A stretch of DNA of 5,625 nt from Ardenticatenales bacterium (lineage in GTDB: Bacteria > Chloroflexota > Anaerolineae > Promineifilales > UBA4811): positions 1 to 5,625 of the forward strand of contig DAOUVM010000188.1 in the NCBI GenBank assembly GCA_030667645.1, written 5' to 3'. The first letter of the stretch is position 1; every line of letters starts with the position of its first letter. Below are positions 1 through 5,625 of this stretch, in pieces. Made by a program: the position numbers and the translations under genes. The notes under the pieces are model-generated. The model ran no database searches. It had not been told where the DNA came from and saw only the letters and a program-made list of their open reading frames with translations.

Positions 1-12
1 CGGAATCAGGGC

Positions 13-987
13 TCAGCGATCTCTTGAGAGCACCGTTCTAACGTGGTAAGTTGGCTTGTCCTGGCTCTCGTAATAGGTTCGAACAAGAATCTCGCCCAAC
101 AACCCCATAGCCAGAAATTGCACACCGATGATGGCGAGCAGGACCGCCAGCAGGAGTAGGGGTCGGTCGCCAATATCCTGACCGGCAAACACCTTGAGAG
201 CCGAGAGGTATAGGCCGATGATGACCCCCAGCGTGCCGGATACGAGTCCCACCCCGCCAAAGAGGTGCATCGGCCGGCCAAAGAAACCCAGCAAAAAGTA
301 GACTGTCACCAAATCCAGAATAACCCGAAAGGAACGATCCAGCCCGAACCGGCCGTATTTCGCTTCTCCCCGAGTGCGCGGCCGGTGGTTGACCGGTACT
401 TCGGCGAGCGTAATACCAATCCAACTGGCCAGCGCGGGAACAAAGCGGTGCATCTCACCGTAGAGATGAATGTTCTCGATCACCTCTCGTCGGTAGGCCC
501 GCAACGAACAGCCCGTATCGTGCAGGTGAACGCCGGTCGTGCGGGCGATGAGCCAGTTGGCGAGTACAGATGGAATCCGCCGGACAATGTTGTCCTTGCG
601 GTTCTTTCGCCAACCTGCCACCACATCATAACCCTCAGCCAGTTTGCCCAGCAACGATGGGATATCGGCCGGGTCATTCTGCAGGTCCGCGTCCAGCGTG
701 ACGATGACCTCGCCTCGAGCGTGGTGGAATCCGGCCGCAAAGGCGGCCGATTGGCCAAAGTTGCGCCGGAATCTGACCACGACCAGCCGGGGGTCCATGC
801 GGTGCAACGCTTCCATGATCTCAAACCCGCCGTCGGTACTGCCATCGTCCACCAGGATGACCTCATAATCCTCCGCCACGCCTTTCAGCGCAGTAGCAAT
901 CTCGTCGTAGAGAGGCCGGATGTTGGAAGCCTCGTTGTAGACGGGCGCGATAATGGACAGTGAAACCCCTGGTGCCTCTTGGATCAT
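13..987 (-). CDS. GT2-family membrane-anchored glycosyltransferase (DPM1/GtrB/ArnC-like)
   Basis: The 324-residue product is a family 2 glycosyltransferase that probably moves a sugar from a nucleotide-sugar donor to a polyprenyl phosphate at the inner face of the membrane. Seen: the N-terminal GT-A start SIIAPVYNEASNI (11-23), DDGSTDG (47-53), the block RRNFGQSAAFAAGF (74-87), the metal-binding DADLQ (99-103), the acceptor-side DTGCSLRAYRR (157-167) and the RPRTRGEAKYG segment (202-212). Two hydrophobic C-terminal stretches (about 238-266 and 275-302) look like membrane helices, as in GtrB/DPM-like enzymes. I chose the ATG at 987 because the GT fold begins directly after it and a -10 box sits just upstream. 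The open frame continues to 1218, but that part has no GT homology and overlaps the opposite-strand riboswitch. No Shine-Dalgarno is visible. Donor and acceptor cannot be told from sequence. It is transcribed away from the synthetase operon, so a functional link is not implied. Confidence 0.93.
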   Translation of the reverse strand: MIQEAPGVSLSIIAPVYNEASNIRPLYDEIATALKGVAEDYEVILVDDGSTDGGFEIMEALHRMDPRLVVVRFRRNFGQSAAFAAGFHHARGEVIVTLDADLQNDPADIPSLLGKLAEGYDVVAGWRKNRKDNIVRRIPSVLANWLIARTTGVHLHDTGCSLRAYRREVIENIHLYGEMHRFVPALASWIGITLAEVPVNHRPRTRGEAKYGRFGLDRSFRVILDLVTVYFLLGFFGRPMHLFGGVGLVSGTLGVIIGLYLSALKVFAGQDIGDRPLLLLAVLLAIIGVQFLAMGLLGEILVRTYYESQDKPTYHVRTVLSRDR

Positions 988-995
988 AAGCTGAG

Positions 996-1024
996 ATTGT
1001 AGCAGCTTTGATTTGGCTTGACAA
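996..1024 (-). promoter_or_regulatory. sigma70-type promoter of the glycosyltransferase gene, predicted leaderless
   Basis: Read on the minus strand: -35 TTGTCA (1024-1019, 5 of 6 consensus), a 17-bp spacer, and -10 TACAAT (1001-996, 5 of 6). Only eight bases (CTCAGCTT) separate the -10 box from the ATG at 987, so the start of transcription should fall on or within a couple of bases of the A of ATG. That fits the missing ribosome binding site. The -35 hexamer overlaps that of the divergent operon promoter by five bases. Confidence 0.72.
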
Positions 1025-1046
1025 AAGGGAATCCGATTGGGATAAT
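1018..1046 (+). promoter_or_regulatory. sigma70-type promoter of the T-box/GNAT-pheS-pheT operon
   Basis: A consensus -35 TTGACA (1018-1023), a 17-bp spacer and -10 GATAAT (1041-1046, 5 of 6) predict a transcription start near 1052-1054. This lies about 55 bases before the base of T-box Stem I, so the whole riboswitch is transcribed. It shares its -35 region with the divergent glycosyltransferase promoter, so two polymerases probably cannot occupy both at once (inference). Confidence 0.78.
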
Positions 1047-1057
1047 CCCGATCTGGA

Positions 1058-1089
1058 CGAGTCACGTGGACTGTTTGAGTCACGACTCG
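1058..1089 (+). repeat. Extra 5' hairpin with GAGTCACG direct repeat ahead of Stem I
   Basis: CGAGTC (1058-1063) pairs perfectly with GACTCG (1084-1089). Inside it, GTGGACT (1066-1072) pairs with AGTCAC (1078-1083) with one G bulged, giving a long hairpin at the very 5' end of the transcript. The same stretch contains the octamer GAGTCACG twice (1059-1066 and 1077-1084), 18 bp apart, just after the predicted transcription start. It could be an RNA 5' stabilising hairpin or a DNA operator. The sequence alone does not decide. Confidence 0.5.
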
Positions 1090-1105
1090 GAACTGAATAG
1101 TCAAA

Positions 1106-1267
1106 GGCGACGACGGAGAAGATTGTCGGGAAGACGGCCTCCCAAAGCGGGACGCACAACAGCAGGCGCCGCGAACCGCTATGTGGGGGCCGAGCAACCG
1201 CCAGGGAGGCTGGGCCATAGACTGAGAGCCCGGACCGGCACGAGCCCGCCAAGTTCACTCCCGAGCC
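1106..1267 (+). promoter_or_regulatory. T-box Stem I with kink-turn-like base and TTC specifier loop
   Basis: Basal pairing GGC (1106-1108) with GCC (1265-1267) is followed by an asymmetric GACGA (1109-1113) / GA (1263-1264) element, which resembles the conserved T-box GA (kink-turn) motif. Next comes GGAG (1115-1118) with CTCC (1258-1261). The specifier loop then has AAGATTGT on the 5' side and CCAAGTTCA (1249-1257) on the 3' side, closed above by CGGG (1127-1130) with CCCG (1245-1248). TTC at 1254-1256 is the Phe codon and is followed by the usual purine. At about 160 bases the domain is longer than the roughly 100-base Stem I of well-studied T-boxes. It contains an internal arm CGGCCTCC (1135-1142) / GGGGGCCG (1185-1192). 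GCC at 1265-1267 could alternatively extend Stem II. Confidence 0.7.
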
Positions 1268-1400
1268 GACAGGTGAAAACCAACAGTTGTTGGTGACTAG
1301 TCTGTTCCGGCAGCCCGCCGTTAGCAGGGTAGCCAATCGCTCTGCCCCCATGGGGGCGTGCCGTTGGTGTAAAGAGCGCCCGGCGCAAACATCGCCGGGA

Positions 1401-1438
1401 AACAGGGTGGTACCGCGAGAGCTTGATGCCCTCGTCCC
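1401..1438 (+). promoter_or_regulatory. T-box sequence and antiterminator helix
   Basis: The conserved T-box AGGGTGGTACCGCG occupies 1404-1417. GGG (1405-1407) can pair with CCC (1436-1438), and GCGAG (1415-1419) with CTCGT (1431-1435, one G-U pair). The canonical seven-base bulge TGGTACC (1408-1414) is left between them. TGGT would base pair with the ACCA 3' end of uncharged tRNA. This helix uses 1431-1438, the 5' arm of the terminator, so the two structures exclude each other. Confidence 0.9.
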
Positions 1439-1458
1439 GCGTAGGGACGAGGGCTTTT
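1428..1458 (+). terminator. Regulated intrinsic terminator of the T-box
   Basis: A perfect 11-bp stem GCCCTCGTCCC (1428-1438) / GGGACGAGGGC (1444-1454) with a five-base loop is followed by TTTT (1455-1458). It lies 28 bases before the acetyltransferase ATG, so termination here would silence all three downstream genes. Overlap with the antiterminator marks it as the default OFF structure when tRNA-Phe is charged. Confidence 0.93.
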
Positions 1459-1486
1459 GCTATAGGGAAACTGGCAGGAACGCGGA

Positions 1487-2059
1487 ATGAGTATAGAGTG
1501 GCCTTTGCGATACGCGGCGAAGGATGGCCGGCAGATAATCATCCGTCACGCTGCCTATGGCGATGCGCCGGCGCTGCACGCCGGCCTGCTGGAGGTGGCG
1601 CGAGAAGGGATCCATGTAGGCATAGAACACGAGGGGGTGGGAGACTTGCCGGCCGAGATCAAGCGTCTCCGCCGGTACCTGACCACACCTCGCATGGCAA
1701 GGCTGGTCGCGGAACTCGATGGTCAGGTTGTCGGCGCCGTCTCCCTGAAACCAGGACCATTTGGAAATAAGGACCGCCACTGGTGCAGCCTGGAGGTGTG
1801 GCTCGCGCCAGCCAGCCGTGGAAATGGCGTCGGCAGTGCGCTCACGACGGCCGCATTGGCCTGGGCGGAGAGCGAGGGCTTTCAGAAGATCGTCACCGCG
1901 GTCTTTGGCAGCGACGATTGGGCAATTGCTCTCTACCGAGAGTTCGGCTTCAAGCCGGAAGGACGGCAGAAAGAGATGTTCATCCTTCCGGGGATCGGCT
2001 GCGTGGATAACGTTCTGATGGGACTAGGGCTGGGGAACGGCAGCCAAGCGTCACTCTGA
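1487..2059 (+). CDS. GNAT-family N-acetyltransferase (RimI-like)
   Basis: The 190-residue product is a Gcn5-related N-acetyltransferase that would transfer the acetyl group from acetyl-CoA to an amine; the substrate is unknown. Seen: the beta1 strand IIIRHAAYGDAPAL (17-30), typical of GNAT N-termini; strand VAELDGQVVGAVSL (74-87); LEVWLAP (102-108) leading into the acetyl-CoA pyrophosphate loop RGNGVGSAL (111-119, the R-x-x-G-x-G signature); and the C-terminal WAIALYREFGF (145-155) with the usual Leu-Tyr and Gly-Phe. The ending VDNVLMGL (173-180) resembles RimI/amino-acid acetyltransferase-type members. No signal peptide or membrane segment is present, so it is cytosolic. The ATG at 1487 has AGGAA at 1476-1480. 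It is the first gene behind the Phe T-box and precedes pheS by 27 bases, so it should be induced with the synthetase when Phe-tRNA runs low. Known GNAT roles include protein N-terminus, amino-acid and antibiotic acetylation; none can be assigned here. Confidence 0.9.
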   Translation: MSIEWPLRYAAKDGRQIIIRHAAYGDAPALHAGLLEVAREGIHVGIEHEGVGDLPAEIKRLRRYLTTPRMARLVAELDGQVVGAVSLKPGPFGNKDRHWCSLEVWLAPASRGNGVGSALTTAALAWAESEGFQKIVTAVFGSDDWAIALYREFGFKPEGRQKEMFILPGIGCVDNVLMGLGLGNGSQASL

Positions 2060-2086
2060 TTCTGTACTGCTTCTCAAGGGAGAATC

Positions 2087-3112
2087 ATGCTGGAACAACT
2101 GGAGAAACTGCGGGCTGAGGCGCTGGATGCGCTGGGGGGGATCGCTGATGGGACGGAGCTGGATACGTGGCAACGGAGCACCCTCGGCCGAAGGGGGAGC
2201 GTGACGCTGATTACCCGGCGGGTGGGGGAACTGCCCAAGGAAGGCCGGCCGGCCTTTGGCAAACGTGCCAATCAAGTCAAGCAAGAGTTGACAGCCGCCT
2301 ACGAGGCAAAGGCGACCGCTGTCAAGGCAGCCGAAATGGAGCGGCAGATCGCGACCGGGGCGATAGACGTCAGCCAGCCCGGCCGGCCGCGGCCGCTTGG
2401 CCGGCTTCACCCCTCAACGCAGGTCTTGAGGGAGATCTGCCGCATTTGGGGTGACATGGGTTTTCAGGTCTACCGCAGCCGTGATGTGGAGACAGACGAA
2501 TACAATTTCCAATTGCTCAACATGCCGCCCCACCACCCAGCACGCGATATGTGGGACACCTTCTACACCACCCAGGATGGCGTCGTGCTTCGTACCCACA
2601 CCTCCCCGGGACAGATTCATGCCATGCACGATTATCATCCGGAACCCATCCGGGTGATCTTGCCCGGCATGTGCTACCGTTACGAGCAGATATCGGCGCG
2701 GTCAGAGATCCAGTTCTACCAAGTGGAGGGACTGGCAGTGGGCAAGAACATCACATTCTCTGACCTCAAAGGGACGCTGAGCAGCTTTGCCAGGCGGATG
2801 TTTGGACCACAGATCCAGACTCGTTTCCGCTGCCAGCACTTTCCCTTTACCGAACCGAGTGCAGAGATGGATGTGGCATGCATCCTCTGCAGCGGCCGAG
2901 GATGCAACGTCTGCAAAAAGACCGGATGGCTGGAGATTTTGGGCTGCGGGATGGTTCATCCCGCCGTCCTGCGGCATGGTGGCTATGACCCGGCCGTGTA
3001 CAGTGGCTTTGCCTTTGGCATGGGGGTGGAGCGGCCGGCAATGATCAAATACGGCATCAAGGACATCCGCTACTTTTGGAGCGGCGACCTCCGCTTCCTG
3101 GAACAGTTCTGA
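2087..3112 (+). CDS. pheS: Phenylalanine--tRNA ligase alpha subunit
   Basis: The catalytic alpha subunit of the class II alpha2beta2 synthetase activates Phe with ATP and attaches it to tRNA-Phe in the cytosol. Its 341 residues match the usual bacterial length. Seen: an N-terminal helical tRNA-binding arm (about 1-90), the linker PGRPRPLGRLHP (98-109), EYNFQLLNMPPHHPARDMWDTFY (138-160), the Phe-pocket motif HTS (171-173), motif 2 around CYRYEQISARSEIQFYQVEG (196-215) with the substrate-contacting QVEG, FPFTEPSAEMDV (252-263), and motif 3 GMGVERPAMIKYGIKDIR (311-328). A four-Cys cluster C-x2-C-x4-C-x2-C (265, 268, 273, 276) is inserted before GWLEILGCGMV and could bind zinc. The start is supported by a strong AAGGGAG (2076-2082) four bases before the ATG. 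The gene sits between the acetyltransferase gene and pheT, 20 bases ahead of the latter. Confidence 0.99.
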   Translation: MLEQLEKLRAEALDALGGIADGTELDTWQRSTLGRRGSVTLITRRVGELPKEGRPAFGKRANQVKQELTAAYEAKATAVKAAEMERQIATGAIDVSQPGRPRPLGRLHPSTQVLREICRIWGDMGFQVYRSRDVETDEYNFQLLNMPPHHPARDMWDTFYTTQDGVVLRTHTSPGQIHAMHDYHPEPIRVILPGMCYRYEQISARSEIQFYQVEGLAVGKNITFSDLKGTLSSFARRMFGPQIQTRFRCQHFPFTEPSAEMDVACILCSGRGCNVCKKTGWLEILGCGMVHPAVLRHGGYDPAVYSGFAFGMGVERPAMIKYGIKDIRYFWSGDLRFLEQF

Positions 3113-3132
3113 TTGTTTGGAGAGAGAGTCAC

Positions 3133-5625
3133 ATGATAGTGCCGCTGAGTTGGCTTCAAGACTATGTGGACATCACCCTTACCGTTCCTGAACTGGCGGA
3201 ACGAATGACGCTGGCTGGACTGGAGGTGGAGACAATCCAGTACATCGGTGTGAGCGGCGCCGATCTGGTCTGGGAACGGGACAAATTCGTCATCGCGCGG
3301 ATACTGGCTGTCCGGCAACATCCTGACGCCGACCGTCTGGTTCTGGCTGAAGTGGAATACGGAGCGCCAGAGCCGGCGACTTTGGTAACCGGCGCAACCA
3401 ACCTCTTTCCCTACCTGGGACAAGACCTGAGTGGCCGGAACCTCAAATCACCTATGGTGTTGGAAGGAGCAGCCATCTACGACGGGCACAAGGATGGATT
3501 CGTCAAGACCCGCCTCAAAGGCCGCAAGGTGCGCGGAATCATGAACCGGCACATGCTCTGCTCTGAAAAAGAGTTGGGTATCTCCCAGGAGCACGAGGGG
3601 ATCATGATGCTGGAAACGGACGCCGCCCCGGGCACGCCCTTGCAGGATGTCATTGGAGAGGTGGTGCTCCATCTGGATCTAACCCCCAACCTGGCTCGCT
3701 GCCAATCGATAATCGGCGTGGCGCGCGAGGTAGCGGCGCTGACCGGGACCTCCCAGACAGTGCGCTATCCGTCGCTGGACGTAGTGATGAAAGGCCCACC
3801 AACCGGCGACGCGGTCAGGGTGGAGATCGAGGACCCTGCTATCTCTCCTCGCTTTACCGCCGCCCTCATCCGAGATGTGAGAATCGGACCGTCTCCAGAG
3901 TGGATGCAGCGCCGGCTCAAGCTCGTTGGAGTGCGCCCCATTAACGATATCGTGGATACGACCAACTATGTGATGATGGAGTTGGGACAGCCGCTCCATG
4001 CCTTTGACTATGATCTCCTGCTGCAGCGCGCCAGATCGGGCGGCGCATCTGTACCGACCATCACGGTGCGGCGGGCCAGCATCGGCGAAGGAATGACCAC
4101 GTTGGACGGAACCAGTCGCACCTTCACCGAGTATGACATTCTCATTACCGACACCGCCGGCCCCGTCGGTATCGGCGGAGTCATGGGAGGGACCGAGACC
4201 GAGGTCCATGTGGGGACACGGAATGTGCTGCTGGAAGCAGCGAATTTCAACTCGGTCAACATCCGGCGCACCGCCCAGGCGCACAGGCTGCCTTCGGAGG
4301 CATCAGCCCGCTTTGGCAGAGGAATCCACCCGGCCGAGGCGATCCGCGGTGCACGGCGGGCCGCAGAGTTGATGCGCAGGCTGGCTGGCGGAACCATCGG
4401 CCAGGGAATCGTGGACAACTACCCGGATCCGCCAGAGCCGGTGGTGGCGACGGTGACCCCGGCACAGATCAAGCGCTGGCTGGGCATCCACATTGACCAG
4501 AAAGAGGTTGTCGCCATCCTCGAGGCGCTCCAGTTCCAGTGCCAGATCAAGGGCGGAGCGATCCATGCCACCGTGCCCGACCATCGACTTGACATCAGCA
4601 CCGGCCTCACGGGCGCCGCAGACCTGATTGAAGAGATCAGCCGGATATACGGCTTTGACAAGATCCCTGAGACCGAGATGAGCGACCCATTGCCTCCGCT
4701 GCGAGCAAACAGGCCGGTAGAGCGAGAGGAGCGCACTCGCGACCTGCTGGTTGCGGCTGGGCTGCAGGAAATTATCAGCTACCGCTTAACCACACCGGAA
4801 GCCGAGGCGCGGATTCTCTCCCCGGGCAGCCGGCCGGATGAACGACTGTACACCACCATCGCGAATCCCATCAGCCAGGACAAGTCCGTCATGCGCCACA
4901 CGCTGCTAGAGTCCATGCTGGTCGCTGTTGCTGCCAACGCCCGTCACCGCGGGCATGTCGCTCTCTTTGAGATCGGTTCTGTCTACCTTCCTGCGGAGGG
5001 AAGGCGCTTGCCTGACGAACCCACCCGGCTCTGCATCGGGATGGCAGGACAGCGAGAGACAGTCGGCTGGATGGGAGGCGACGAGGGGTCAATGGACTTT
5101 TATGACCTCAAAGGCGTACTGGAGACGCTCGCGGATGGCTGGCGGTTGGAGGGGATCTGCTACGAGCCGGCAACCGATCCGGTTTTCTATCCCGGCCGGG
5201 CGGCGCGGGTCTCCCTTCACCGCGGCGGAACGTACCTGGGCACAGCCGGCCAGGTACACCCTGTCGTGGCCAAGCGATTTGACATGCCCGATGGCGTCGC
5301 CTTATTGGCGGCCGAGATAGACATGGACGCGCTCATGGCAGCGATTCCGGCTGGCTTTGAGGTTCAGCCTATTCCCCAGTTTCCGGTTGTCTACCGAGAC
5401 ATCGCTCTGGTGCTGGATGAGACCATTCCGGCCGCCGACGTGCAGCAGCTCATTGTCCAGACAGGCGGCCGTTGGCTGGCTCAGGTCCGGCTCTTTGACG
5501 TCTACCGGGGTGTGCAGCTACCGGACGGAAAGAGGAGCCTGGCATACGCCCTGGCCTTCCAATCACCCGACAAGACCCTGACCGACAAGGACGCCAACAA
5601 GCTGCGCGACAAGATCGTGCGCCGC
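3133..5625 (+). CDS. pheT: Phenylalanine--tRNA ligase beta subunit (3' end cut by window)
   Basis: The beta subunit binds tRNA-Phe, stabilises the heterotetramer and hydrolyses mischarged Tyr-tRNA-Phe. There are 831 codons with no stop before the window edge; probably only a few to some tens of residues are missing. The start MIVPLSWLQDYVDI is canonical, and GGAG (3119-3122) precedes it. Domains seen: an EMAP/OB-fold tRNA-binding domain (about 47-155, with HPDADRL and LCSEKELGI), the B3/B4 editing domain (about 181-400), a B5 DNA-binding-like domain (about 437-514), the catalytic-like core (about 523-745) and the FDX-ACB anticodon-binding domain (751 to end, from FPVVYRDIALVLDE). The editing-site residues expected from the Thermus enzyme appear retained: Thr277-Asn278, His289 in GQPLHAFD and Glu368 in LLEAANF. 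Editing is therefore probably active (inference). An unusual NRHML replaces the common S-x-G/S-M before CSEKELG in the EMAP domain. Confidence 0.98.
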   Translation, partial: MIVPLSWLQDYVDITLTVPELAERMTLAGLEVETIQYIGVSGADLVWERDKFVIARILAVRQHPDADRLVLAEVEYGAPEPATLVTGATNLFPYLGQDLSGRNLKSPMVLEGAAIYDGHKDGFVKTRLKGRKVRGIMNRHMLCSEKELGISQEHEGIMMLETDAAPGTPLQDVIGEVVLHLDLTPNLARCQSIIGVAREVAALTGTSQTVRYPSLDVVMKGPPTGDAVRVEIEDPAISPRFTAALIRDVRIGPSPEWMQRRLKLVGVRPINDIVDTTNYVMMELGQPLHAFDYDLLLQRARSGGASVPTITVRRASIGEGMTTLDGTSRTFTEYDILITDTAGPVGIGGVMGGTETEVHVGTRNVLLEAANFNSVNIRRTAQAHRLPSEASARFGRGIHPAEAIRGARRAAELMRRLAGGTIGQGIVDNYPDPPEPVVATVTPAQIKRWLGIHIDQKEVVAILEALQFQCQIKGGAIHATVPDHRLDISTGLTGAADLIEEISRIYGFDKIPETEMSDPLPPLRANRPVEREERTRDLLVAAGLQEIISYRLTTPEAEARILSPGSRPDERLYTTIANPISQDKSVMRHTLLESMLVAVAANARHRGHVALFEIGSVYLPAEGRRLPDEPTRLCIGMAGQRETVGWMGGDEGSMDFYDLKGVLETLADGWRLEGICYEPATDPVFYPGRAARVSLHRGGTYLGTAGQVHPVVAKRFDMPDGVALLAAEIDMDALMAAIPAGFEVQPIPQFPVVYRDIALVLDETIPAADVQQLIVQTGGRWLAQVRLFDVYRGVQLPDGKRSLAYALAFQSPDKTLTDKDANKLRDKIVRR

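Larger units (their letters stand above)
1053..1458 (+). ncRNA. T-box riboswitch leader, tRNA-Phe specific
   Basis: This leader should bind tRNA-Phe and read its charging state to control the downstream acetyltransferase-pheS-pheT operon by transcription antitermination. Seen in order: an extra 5' hairpin (1058-1089), a Stem I domain (1106-1267) with the TTC specifier at 1254-1256 followed by A1257, a Stem II-position hairpin (1269-1305), a IIA/B-like segment containing GCCGTTA and AGGGTAG (about 1314-1335), the palindromic hairpin GCCCCCATGGGGGC (1344-1357), a Stem III-position hairpin with arms CCCGGCG (1379-1385) and CGCCGGG (1393-1399), the T-box AGGGTGGTACCGCG (1404-1417), and a terminator (1428-1458). 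The bulge TGGT (1408-1411) complements ACCA, which matches a tRNA with discriminator A such as tRNA-Phe. Phe specificity is supported three ways: the codon, the discriminator, and pheST downstream. The 3' half is near certain. The pairing inside the upper part of Stem I is tentative. Confidence 0.93.

Noticed and set aside
265..963. 232-codon open frame on the plus strand opposite the glycosyltransferase
   Set aside because: It is antisense to a clear GT2 gene, has no recognisable domain, and high G+C DNA commonly gives such shadow frames.
1063..1068. CACGTG palindrome as a binding site
   Set aside because: A six-base palindrome is expected by chance and this one is contained in the 5' hairpin.
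988..1218. Upstream extension of the glycosyltransferase reading frame by 77 codons
   Set aside because: It shows no GT2 similarity, is Arg/Ser/Pro rich, overlaps the T-box on the other strand and lies across the predicted promoter.
863..1351. Minus-strand open frames across the T-box region
   Set aside because: The region is explained by a structured RNA on the plus strand. The predicted peptides are low-complexity with no recognisable domain.
1344..1357. Perfect palindrome GCCCCCATGGGGGC as a possible second terminator or protein operator
   Set aside because: No T-tract follows, and it sits between the IIA/B and III elements of the T-box, so it is best read as a leader hairpin.
3113..3132. 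Possible internal promoter between pheS and pheT
   Set aside because: The 20-base gap contains only a GGAG ribosome binding site and is too short for a separate promoter.
3679..4284. 201-codon minus-strand open frame opposite pheT
   Set aside because: It lies wholly within the editing domain of pheT and shows no motif of its own.
1..5625. Mobile element, CRISPR array, tRNA or phage genes
   Set aside because: No transposase or integrase motifs, spaced repeats, tRNA-like folds or phage proteins were seen. The window is filled by the four genes and the leader.

Overview
The window is high-GC bacterial DNA, roughly 60% G+C by eye. It shows a divergent arrangement: one membrane-anchored glycosyltransferase gene on the minus strand (13-987), and on the plus strand a phenylalanyl-tRNA synthetase operon made of a GNAT-family acetyltransferase gene (1487-2059), pheS (2087-3112) and pheT (3133 to beyond the right edge). 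The 500 bases between the two divergent start codons hold no gene but are dense with regulation.

Promoters: two sigma70-type promoters lie back to back, and their -35 hexamers overlap on the sequence TTGACAA at 1018-1024. The plus-strand promoter (TTGACA, 17 bp spacer, GATAAT) starts the synthetase operon near 1053. The minus-strand promoter (TTGTCA, 17 bp spacer, TACAAT) should start transcription at or within a base or two of the glycosyltransferase ATG, implying a leaderless message.

Leader RNA: 1053-1458 is a T-box riboswitch. It has a kink-turn-like Stem I base, a TTC (Phe) specifier at 1254-1256 followed by A, hairpins in the Stem II, IIA/B and III positions, the T-box sequence AGGGTGGTACCGCG (1404-1417), and an antiterminator that competes with an 11-bp intrinsic terminator (1428-1458). 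The bulge TGGT would pair with ACCA, the 3' end of a tRNA whose discriminator is A, as in tRNA-Phe. When uncharged tRNA-Phe accumulates, the terminator should be prevented and GNAT-pheS-pheT expressed. PheS and PheT would then form the alpha2beta2 enzyme that charges the tRNA, closing the loop.

Organism: T-box control, the Cys-rich insertion in PheS, the style of the PheT tRNA-binding domain, G+C content and a leaderless promoter together suggest Chloroflexota. This is inference from remembered family features and was not tested. Nothing points to a mobile element, CRISPR array or phage. The least ordinary features are the acetyltransferase as first gene of a Phe-T-box operon, the shared divergent promoter core, and the enlarged Stem I with an extra 5' hairpin.
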